Positions 10,851-19,458 of a stretch of 64,000 bases of DNA are shown here, piece by piece. How positions within the stretch are numbered: position 1 is the stretch's first letter; every line of letters starts with the position of its first letter. A program made the translations under genes and the position numbers. Below the pieces are notes generated by a model. It saw only the letters and a program-made list of their open reading frames with translations, searched no databases and was not told where the DNA came from. Source of the DNA: Euwallacea fornicatus (Eukaryota > Arthropoda > Insecta > Coleoptera > Curculionidae); NCBI RefSeq assembly GCF_040115645.1, contig NC_089547.1:4712001-4776000 (forward strand). Direction: 5' to 3'.

Positions 10851-10903
10851 CTGGAAGAAAAAGGGTTCATTACCAACTACAATCGCTATCGAGGAGATTT
10901 TAC
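10851..10903 (-). other. Predicted 53-base intron in the 5' leader of the 1350-aa gene
   Basis: On the minus strand a donor (CTGCG|GTAAAA) at 10903 and a pyrimidine-rich acceptor (tttttcttccag) ending at 10851 bracket 53 bases, the usual short-intron size in insects. This leaves a noncoding first exon ending at 10904, then ACC and the ATG. It supports 10847 as a true start and not an internal Met of a longer protein. Confidence 0.6.
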
Positions 10904-10967
10904 CGCAGGGTGGTTTGCTCGCAGTGAATCTTATTTGTCACGTAGGTATTTGGTTAGTAGCGCATTG

Positions 10968-10986
10968 TATATAAAACGTGACGTCA
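10968..10986 (-). promoter_or_regulatory. CRE plus TATA-like sequence upstream of the 1350-aa gene
   Basis: A perfect TGACGTCA (10979-10986) directly abuts TTTTATATA on the minus strand (10976-10968). It lies about 65 bases upstream of the leader donor, well placed for a start site near 10940. The TATA-like string reads equally well as TATATAAAA on the plus strand, so its direction is uncertain. Confidence 0.4.
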
Positions 10987-10989
10987 TAG

Positions 10990-13900
10990 ACAATAGTTAT
11001 TGTTATTGTTTCCTTGAGTTTAAATCCAAACTATTCTTGTCTAGCTGGTGTTAAAGCAACATGTCGAATAAGGATTTTTCATCATTTACTTGTGTGTGTT
11101 ATATAAGCAGTTGTAAGTGAGATCAATGAAATCTTTGTACTGTGCCTTGTCGACGCTTGTTTGTGATTTTGTTATTCTTTAGAGAAAAATGCTTTTAGCA
11201 GCATAAAATTATAATTTTTTGCATTTTTACACCACTTAAAAGGGGGAAAAATCAAATTGGGGGAAGGTTAATTTGATGAAAGGATCACGTGGGGCTTGAC
11301 GTACCATCAAAACTGTAACGTGTGGCCCTGACAAAGCGGTGCGCCCTTTAAAGAGTTCGCTTTTCGAGCGCGACCGCTAACCAATCAATAGCGCAGATAA
11401 TCCAAAAAATTCTGATTGCAATTTATTAATTCAGCCAATAAAATCCGTTTCTTATCCAATTTCAAGGATTTTATTACATGATAGAATTTCTTGCAGTATC
11501 ACACTTACTCGTACAAATTCCCACTAATTTCCTAATAAGCTATAAATAATGCTAAGTACATGTTCTCGGAAATTACTACTTCGCGGCAAGATTAATAATT
11601 GTTGCCTGAACATTCAGCACATTCCAATAGGAAGTGGATCTTAAAAACTGACACGCTGTGCAAAATGGCTTTTTCGTTAAGTCCGGGAAAAATTTGTCAC
11701 ATTGGAAACACTGCGTGCTCTTGACAACCGTCGTCTCGAAATCGTTGCGCCCATCTGTCGTGTTATATCGCGAAACAAAAGAACGGCCCAGTGTGACAAG
11801 TGAATAACGCAGTGTTGCCTCCTTGGCCCGAATACTCGTTATAAATTAGAAATTGTTCAGGGTCGTCGCAACATAGAAATCTCTATTTCGTTGTGTTTCA
11901 CAACTGGGAATTTACATTCGAATCCAATTTAAGATATTGATATAGTCGGTTAAAACAAACTACCTTGAGTATCCGCGTTATCGTTGAAACGAAATTTTCC
12001 CATCTCAACGAGGACTAAAATAGCGTTTTTATAACGTATAATTTCCCATTTTCGAAACCCTGAAACTCGCCATTTGTGATCTAGTCGAAAGCGCACTTTA
12101 GACAGAGCAAAAAACGTTTGACTTACCACGGTGTGAAAACGCAGGGTCACAGTGATGGTGTCGCGTCAAAGTGACAACTATCATATTTTCACATTTTTCA
12201 CGTACTTTCCTGTACCAAATGAGAAGCGCGGTGTTGCCACCGTGGCCGGAACTTCTCGTTTTGTTCGAATAGTAGAGTTTCCTGAAACCCTTTACGGCCT
12301 CGGAATTCTGTGATGTGAACGGATTTGGCCTTAGAACTGCACCAGTGTGTCGAGGACGCATTTTCTTCCAAAACTCTCAATTAAGGTGCACATCGGCAAC
12401 GTCGTATAGGGGTAGGAACTCCGCGGCCATGTTCGTTTTCGAATTGTGACAAACGGAGAATGCTAGGTTGCCACAGCTCTTCAAAATTAGGCAACACATA
12501 TTTATCGTAAAAGATAGTTCGTAGAGGCACACAGACCATAATTGTAACAAACGTAGCAATCAACCTGTTTCAGTTTTACGGTGTTTGTTTAATGCCTGAT
12601 AAAAACACATTCAACACTGGCAGATAAGGTTGTTGAGAAAGTGTGTATTGTGTCATTTAAATTGAGCACTCAAAGTGAAAAATTAGCAAAAGCACGAAAT
12701 CTCTAATTAAATAAAAAAACGTATGGATAAAAGCTTATTTTCAATAGAGCTTTTTGAGCATTTTCAGCGGGAAGCGCCCCCAGATCCACTGATATCAACT
12801 TGAAAAGCAGAGCTGCGGAGCTGCTCAATAAGCTCCTGCACCCTTACAAACGAAATGCAACGAACACCACTGAAAAACTCACCTCAGAATAGCACTATTC
12901 TTAACATTCGATAGTAGAAACTTCCTCCGCAGTTCACCATAATAACCGTGCACCATGTTTGATACAAAATTAATCAGGGTATTGTGATTATGGCCCGCTG
13001 ATAAGATACCTGGTTTATTTTCCTCTACTTAGGAATGGATGATGATAACAATACCAAACCACTTAGATCACCGACAGATCGGAAGGAGGTGAAGAGCACA
13101 CCCAAACTATTAAGTTGGCCTACATTTTCCTGCAGTTTTCGACAAAATCGAGAGAAAAATCTTTAAGAATTACATTGTTGTTTGATGGTTCGAATGGTTC
13201 TGCTTGGATTGATTAAACATCAAACGATACAATATAGTTTACTTAACAACATTGGTTAACAATAATCAATGACCGCGTGACTGCAGACGCGAGATGGGTG
13301 GTAACAGTACAAGGATCAGTCAAATATATGTGGTAATCATCGAAAGACTGCTCCAATCGGAAGCTCGATGGGCCATCGCGAAGGTCTTGATCTCAAAAAG
13401 GCTTTACACTGTCTCTGTGGATGTTCCCGCAGGGAACGAAGGCAGAATGAAATCTCCGATTATTTTTTGATCCTCCCTCGTATAACTGCGTCTGAGAACG
13501 GAAATTAACAGTGTTATGTCGGGAATGCGGTTGCCAATTAAAGGATCTATTGCGACAACGAGGTCCGAATTAAAAGGCATTAGCATCTCTTCTCGTTAGT
13601 CACAGTTGAATCATTATTAACATGGTGGACACGGGCCTTTTTGGTCATCGTCGAATGGCTTGAAATTAGAACGGGATGACAACTATCCGATGGGTAAATT
13701 ACTGCAGGATTATTTGACCCAGGCGGGGAAGTCAAATTGCATTTTCAACAAGAAGAAACATGTCGGCTACTGGACTAATAGTTAAATATTTTCCTTTCCG
13801 GCCCTCGACGTTGAGACATTTTAACCTGAAGTTACGTAAATTTTCTTGCAGACATGCAATATCGTCTTCACAGTGACAACAGCGCGCGTGGCACGATTTG

Positions 13901-14069
13901 TCATGTGAGACGTCGCTACGCCAATCATGAGGTTCCGCGCTTGGCACTGCTTCAGAGCGGCGTTGCCGGCGCGAGCAACATTCAGGATAATAGGAATTTT
14001 GTGATGTTATTTGCTTGACGAAATTCATGAAGTCGTACATTTTTCCTTGATTAAAAACGCAGAATCCAC
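10990..14069. other. Intergenic stretch without a supported gene
   Basis: Several open frames of 60-100 codons occur on the minus strand, but none has splice support, a recognisable domain or convincing composition. Two diverged copies of a roughly 70-base sequence containing GTGTTGCC.CC.TGGCC lie near 11800-11870 and 12210-12290, with a weaker echo near 12440-12480. A TGATAAG GATA-type site is near 13000. Confidence 0.4.
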
Positions 14070-14075
14070 TTTATT
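14070..14075 (-). other. Polyadenylation signal of the 356-aa gene
   Basis: AATAAA on the minus strand, about 155 bases past the stop codon at 14229, which is a normal distance. Confidence 0.5.
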
Positions 14076-14228
14076 AGTTTGCTATTGAAGCTTTGGAAAA
14101 TCAATACACACACAATCTACACCAATATCAATCTAATCAACAAAACATTTCGCATCTCTGTATAGCTACAACACTTGGACCCGCTACAACTGTCATTAGA
14201 CTCAATTTAAGCGGCGCCTGTCGCTGCG

Positions 14229-15355
14229 TCAGACTGCGGTATTCTTCAGTATTCTCTGTAATTTGAAATTCTTCTCCACTTCCTTCAAGGCTGGAGGTAC
14301 GTTATTGTTATCGAATACCTCATCGTCGCTGGTAAAACTCTCCGGTCTGTCGCTGACAGCTTTTTCATCCAAAAAGCTGATGCAGCTACTGATGTAGGTT
14401 CTGCACACGATCAGCTGGTCAAGGGCGTAGTCGTCTACAGGGCTCAAAGTGTTCAATTCCCCCAAGTATTTTATCAAAGTGTCTTTGATTTGTCTGTACT
14501 GTCTCCCGTCTTTTTTGCCGACGAATTCGCTGATTTCATGTTCGATTTGACGAATGCTTTCGATCATGTCGGCGATTCTGTTGGTAACCTCCTGGACTGT
14601 TCTGGGGGCGATTGGACTTGTTGGTGTGCTGCTGTTGGTGGGTTGGAGAGTTATTTTGTTCGTATGCAAGTTGAATTCGTTCATTACTGCTCCGGGCATC
14701 ACTGGGACTCCCACTTTGAGTATGGATTTTCGCTTTTCTGCTGGACTCACTATTCGAACCTCCTTAGGTGATTTTGCTGTTGTTATAACGAAAAATTAAC
14801 ATTCGATTGGGAGAGGCACGACTACTACTCACCTTCATCTTCGTTAATTATCTTTAGCAAGTTAATTTCAACGGTTTTCCTCTTGGTTTCCGTCTCATCT
14901 TCAGCATGCACCTCCACCACTGTCTCGTTACTCTCGAAACTCTGCCCATCCTCCAGAGCACTACCTTGCACCTCGCTAAAATCATCCACTGTACTAGGAG
15001 AAACCACTCCATTCTCCCTCTCTTTGGCCTCCTTCTTCCCCAGCTTCTCGCGGTTCTCCTGCAACTTGTCCTGCAAAGCCTCTTCGACCTCTCTCACTTT
15101 CTTATAGACTGTCTCGTAGAGGTTGCGGATTTGGGGCTGCAGGTCCTTTCCGCGCCGACTGAGGTCGTTTTTGAACGATTCAATCTCTCGTTTGAGGTTC
15201 ACGTAGTTGGTGTCCTCGGTCACTCCTTTGAACTTCTTGATCTCCTTGTGGAAGTTCTCCACTTTAGATTTGAGATTGTGCAGAGTGCGCCTTTGAGAGC
15301 GTCTGGCAATGGTGTTGCGCCGTTCTAGGGGCGATTTCGAGCTGGTCAGGCCCAT
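14229..15355 (-). CDS. Two-exon gene, 356-aa protein with two BAG-like modules, MGLTSS start
   Basis: Exon 1 (15355-14833) ends GAAG|GTGAGT. A 56-base intron (14832-14777) ends aacaacag. Exon 2 (14776-14229) continues in phase, and the joined frame is 1071 bases (357 codons with stop). The second ORF has no ATG of its own, so the join is well supported. MGLTSSK fits N-myristoylation (Gly2, Ser6) and is followed by a basic stretch. Module 1 (about residues 25-95) contains IKKFKGVTEDTNYVNLKREI; module 2 (about 228-302) contains ISEFVGKKDGRQYRQIKDTL. Both match the BAG pattern F-x-G..xxx.Y..L/I. An acidic linker joins them. A cochaperone-like role is inferred. An AATAAA follows at 14075-14070. 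Confidence 0.8.
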
Positions 15356-16348
15356 GGTGTTTGCCTAAGGGGTGGAAATGTGCGGCTTTAGGGTGGGGGT
15401 GGTGAATTGATAATTACAGTAACTTGATGGGCGTAGGCATTTTTCCGTTCGATTATTTCGCATGTCCATTAGAGCTCGTTACGTTCCGTATGAAACTATC
15501 AAGTTCTTGACATGTAAATTTAAAAAAGAGACAATTTTAACCGGGGTGAAAACCCGATGAGGACCTATGGAGGACCATGGGAGAGCAATATATTCAATAT
15601 TATGCTGAATTTTCTTAATTCATGAAGGTCACGTAACCTCGCCAGCAATTTCACTGCTTGAAAATGGTTATTACCTGTTTGGTAATCCCTAAACCCTCTT
15701 CAACATACATGAACTTCCTAGCTCGAATTTCTTGTTCGCAAATTCATTCATACATAAACTCAGCGTTGTCACGGCAACTCATAGGAAATTACCGTTAGGT
15801 GAGGTTGGGATTTGTTAACGTAATTTCACAGACTATGACCAAACCCAACGATCACAGCTCACCATCAGCAATGATTCATCACCGCAACCCTCAATAACAC
15901 CTTGTAAAAGTGCTTTACCTTCAAACGAACTTCCTCCAACTTTCTCCCTCAAGGACCAATCCAGTGCCACTCCTAAACTTAAACTACCGACTTTTTTAAT
16001 TAATATTAATTAAAATTAAACTACTTGTGCTGTGTCGCACCTCAAAATGAACTTCTCGCATATAAAACAAATATGGCAGATATCTCTGATAAGCTTATGA
16101 TAAAAGCTGATAAAGTTGTAAAACAGCGTAGTAAATACGTTGATGTGTTGAAATTATTAATGGCAAATGTGGGGCTGGTTGATTCGAATTAATTTTAGGT
16201 TGGAGGTCAAATAAAATGGGCATTTTTGGTAATAAAAGATAAATATTTAATTATTAACTCGATTTAAAAGAACAAAAACTCCAAGCAAGAACACACCAAA
16301 GGTCTTTTGTCAGGTCGATGGCGCTTCTTTTTTATACTAGAAAGATTG
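15356..16348. other. Leader intron and upstream region of the 356-aa gene
   Basis: An acceptor (cccttag) on the minus strand leaves nine untranslated bases before ATG 15355. A matching donor (TTTGAAG|GTAAAG) at 15918 predicts a leader exon of about 16030-15919 and an intron of 15918-15365. A TATA-like TTTTATATG lies near 16068-16060. No other gene is seen. Confidence 0.45.
16078..16117. promoter_or_regulatory. GATA-site cluster upstream of the 356-aa gene
   Basis: Within about 40 bases there are AGATATCT, CTGATAAG, its near-inverted neighbour CTTATGATAA, and CTGATAAAG: three or four GATA-type sites. They lie just upstream of the TATA-like sequence and predicted leader exon. In insects TGATAAG sites often mark gut or fat-body enhancers. 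The regulatory role is inferred. Confidence 0.35.
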
Positions 16349-17218
16349 CTAATTAGGCCTACGTAAAGCGTTCGAAGGTGAACTTACAATGACGTCAACA
16401 ATTTTGGGCTTTGATTCTTCACCAGCAGAATTTATGAAGTTTTTATTGCTCTTGGATCGCACGTCTAAGCCAATTTCACGATCATCATCCGTCAAGTTCC
16501 CGCACGAGTAACTCAGCCGATCCCTCAAGGGGGCATTCTCGTGGTATTGATACAGGAACTGATCCAAAATATTTTGAATTACGTCGTCAGTCGCCATTTC
16601 CGGAGTTACGCCCTCCATAATCGATTCCAGTCCGGGTTTGTGAGCCGTTTCGTTGTCCAAAAATCCACCGAAAGTTGAGGAGACAAACCTTTTTCGCGCC
16701 CTCCTGTTTGCGGAAGTTCGTTTAGGTACCTCTTTCTTGACCTCGATTGGGACGTCCGCGGCGCTGTCATCATTTTCTTTCTTCTTGTCCAGGTACTTCT
16801 CCCAAGACTCCAGGCTGCCAACAGATATTTCAGAAACGGTCCTCCTCCTTTCCCTCTTCACTTTGCGGGACAGATTTTCCTCTGATCTGGTAATTGTCTC
16901 CGGTTTCGTGAAATTATAAATCTGGTTTTTCACGTAAGAAAACCGCTTCAAATAGTTGGCGGTGAAGTTCCTGCTATCGCTTAACCAATCGATTTTCTCC
17001 TGATGGAACACGACCACCTTAACTTTCTCCAGAATTACCTCTACGGCGTCAAAGATTTCCTGAAAGTGGTAGTCTTTGGCCCTCTCCAGGGCTATTGCGG
17101 TTTCATCCACCGATTTTCCGTGGATGAAGTTATTGAAGTCGTTGATGTTAATGCGCAGCTCCGCTTCCAGTTTCTCGGAGCATTGGTACAGGGATTTGCA
17201 GAAGTCCCTCAAAGCCAT
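16349..17218 (-). CDS. Uncharacterised 289-codon ORF with helical N-terminus
   Basis: The ORF starts MALRDFCKSL. The first 105 or so residues are predicted helical (LEAELRININDFNNFIHG; AVEVILEKVKVVVFHQEK) with spacing like two BAG helices. The rest is charged and low in hydrophobics, with Lys/Arg clusters, and looks disordered. An acceptor-like ttttag lies five bases before the ATG. Near the 3' end a perfect donor (CATT|GTAAGT, exon end 16388) could replace the last 12 codons by splicing in phase 0 to a downstream exon, so the C-terminus is uncertain. It lies between BAG-family genes on the same strand and may be a diverged member. No specific function is recognised. Confidence 0.55.
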   Translation of the reverse strand: MALRDFCKSLYQCSEKLEAELRININDFNNFIHGKSVDETAIALERAKDYHFQEIFDAVEVILEKVKVVVFHQEKIDWLSDSRNFTANYLKRFSYVKNQIYNFTKPETITRSEENLSRKVKRERRRTVSEISVGSLESWEKYLDKKKENDDSAADVPIEVKKEVPKRTSANRRARKRFVSSTFGGFLDNETAHKPGLESIMEGVTPEMATDDVIQNILDQFLYQYHENAPLRDRLSYSCGNLTDDDREIGLDVRSKSNKNFINSAGEESKPKIVDVIVSSPSNALRRPN

Positions 17219-17955
17219 TTGAGCTAAAAATTGGACGACTTGAAAATTTCGTTAACAGGAGCACTGGCGCGCAGTCACGTGACGCGTCGCTGAGCCAGCG
17301 AGCACCCGCGGCGGGTGACACAACTGCAGGGCAGCGTTGCCAGTTCTAAAGAATTTAAGGAAGTACCTTAATACTTACGAAATTGCGGCAGCAGCAGCTT
17401 TTCTGTAAATTCTATTTATACGAATGACAATCACTGAATAACGGGAAACTGCACTACCGAGTATTGACCATTAAAATGCCTATTAATTAACGCCAATATC
17501 TCGATTATTGATAATACTTACAGTAAGTTATTATGAAGGTCAGCTCAAGAGAACCGCATAGTAAACAACAATGGGCTGGATTCTTTGATGACTGATCCGT
17601 TCCGATAATAATTGAATATAATTCCGATTTTTAGAATGCCTCGAGCAAAATGAATTTTAATCTTATCTCACTTGGGAACCAGTTGCTGAATGCGAATGAG
17701 GAACCTCGCGACGTGACGATCAAATCGGGCGAAATTTTTCGTATTTGCATTGTAATTAATTTCATTTGGTTTGCCTGATTTTGATTCATGACCCCGCGAC
17801 AATGTCAGAAATGACAGACAAAACTGCGCGTTTGGGGTGTGAAAGTAACGAATGTGTCTTGGGAGATCTGAATGATGATACGCTCTCGAGCTCTCCATTT
17901 GAACAAGTCCGTCTTGACAAAATGGTGAAGAGTGTCCCGAGGGAGTTTTGCTGCA

Positions 17956-18234
17956 ATGTACTCGGGGGAAAGTGGTCGTAGATTGGAAAAGGGCCCTATA
18001 GAAAGGATTGTGGCGATTAAGACTGAGGCTAAAGAAATCAGGGAAGACATTTTGTCTCTGGAGAAACGGCAACTAGTCAGTGGCTGTAGGAAGAACGAGG
18101 AAGTTTTGGTACTCAAGATGCTAAGTCTGGACAAAATCGATGTTGCCGGGGAGGAAAATGTGAGGGAACTTAGGAAGGAGGCGATTTTGTACGTGCAGGA
18201 CTGCCTGGATTTGCTGGATTCTCAAGTGGAGTAG
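17956..18234 (+). CDS. 92-aa BAG-domain-only protein
   Basis: The first ATG after an in-frame stop is at 17956 (GCAATGT) and gives 92 residues. Nearly all of it is one BAG domain: IERIVAIKTEAKEIREDILS, then LVLKMLSLDKIDVAGEENV, then LRKEAILYVQDCLDLLDS. This is close to the canonical BAG3/BAG4 pattern (LLALDxVDxxG..xVR..R...V..VQ). It keeps an Arg and a Gln eight residues apart in the last helix, as in the Hsp70-contacting pair of BAG1. An Hsp70/Hsc70 nucleotide-exchange role is therefore plausible. The gene is on the strand opposite its neighbours. A 59-codon ORF starting at 17802 overlaps upstream in another frame. AATAAA follows at 18253-18258. Confidence 0.75.
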   Translation: MYSGESGRRLEKGPIERIVAIKTEAKEIREDILSLEKRQLVSGCRKNEEVLVLKMLSLDKIDVAGEENVRELRKEAILYVQDCLDLLDSQVE

Positions 18235-18252
18235 CTTCGATTTTAAATTACG

Positions 18253-18258
18253 AATAAA
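18253..18258 (+). other. Polyadenylation signal of the BAG-only gene
   Basis: AATAAA starting 19 bases after the stop codon at 18234, directly before a transposon insertion at 18272. The 3' untranslated region would be very short. Confidence 0.5.
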
Positions 18259-18271
18259 ATATATACATATA

Positions 18272-19144
18272 CGAGGTGTTTTGGAACATACCGACCAATT
18301 TCCAAGGGAAATAAAGCTCATGCTAAACAAATATTGAGGTCGATTGAAGTTAGGCCCGAAATCACTTCTTTTCTAAGATACAGAGTGTTTAATATCTAAC
18401 TTTTTCTTTCAATATTTCAAAAACCATTCAGTATAAGGTCATGAAATTATGGAACCGCTATTGCGGAATAGAGGTGCGTGTTCTGAAGCAGGCAGAGCAT
18501 TTCCACCTACACCAGGAGCATCCGTGCGGCCATTCAATGGGTTGTTTTCAATGCAACAAACGGAAGGCCACAGACTTTTTTTTTAATACAATTATTTTTT
18601 TATAACATTCCATCAATTCTTAATAAAAAAAAGGCCAGTTAATCTTTTGTTGCTCAAGTAGTCGGTTTTAAGGTAAAAAAAAACAATTTCTCGTTCCTGT
18701 GCCTACCAAAAAATCGGTATAAGTTTCCAGGTGCGTTGTTTTTTTCATTCTTTAGGAGAAATTAATTTAATTCTCCTCCAGTACAGGTAGAAAACATGAA
18801 GGCAAACACGTGTAAACATGGCTCATCGCAAAATAATACTCTTCTCCCAAAGAATGGTCCCATTGAATTCTGAGCCATTTATACACGTTAAAAGGGTGTA
18901 GGTGAAAATGTTCTTCTACCTTAGGACATGCACATCTATCCCGCCATAACGTGTCCCAAGTTTCATGTCCTTATCCCAGACCGTCTATATAAATTATATA
19001 AAGTATATAATATAAAAAAAAAATTAAACACTCTGTATCTTGGAGACGAAGCGATTTCGGACCCGAATTTATTCGATTTAAATATTTTCATTTGCAAGCT
19101 TTAAATTTACTGAAAGTTTGTCGGCATGTTTATGAAACACCCTG
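18272..19144. mobile_element. Nonautonomous DNA element, about 0.87 kb, with long terminal inverted repeats
   Basis: The left end (CGAGGTGTTTTGGAACATAC) and the inverted right end (CAGGGTGTTTCATAAACATG) can be matched for about 130 bases to a shared TACAGAGTGTTTAAT. Both ends are flanked by TA, as expected for Tc1/mariner-class targets. No transposase frame is present. It sits between the BAG-only gene and the 3' end of the starvin-like gene. Confidence 0.65.
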
Positions 19145-19458
19145 TATATAAGATGTCTCGTGACATATTATAGAGCTTTAAGCGCTCAAATAAAAAAAGA
19201 CTAGTTTTAATGAAAAATTGTCACACCTTCAGAAAATCTTAAATAAATGGGACCCTGAGCCTGAGAGAATCGCTCCTTTAAGGCACCACATTCAATATAT
19301 TCTATGGGAACCCAGGGACCCTGGTAAATTTAAATTATTCCAAAAAATACCTCCAAAATACAACGTTGAAATAAATATATAATAAAAATCACAATAAAAT
19401 CAACATAAATACGCGTGTAGCCAAAAAGCTAGGGATAACCTTTGTAACCCCTACATAA

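Noticed and set aside
10279..10974. 231-codon plus-strand ORF over the start of the 1350-aa gene
   Set aside because: It is the antisense shadow of a long coding exon and has no domain of its own.
13732..14040. 102-codon minus-strand ORF with several Cys and His
   Set aside because: It lies in the 3' flank of the 356-aa gene near its polyadenylation signal. Cys spacing fits no zinc-finger pattern I know.
15356..16388. The 289-codon ORF as the first exon of the 356-aa gene
   Set aside because: The phase fits, but ATG 15355 has an ideal context and a myristoylation motif, and its own predicted leader exon and TATA-like sequence near 16.06 kb. Kept as separate genes, with the splice noted as a finding.
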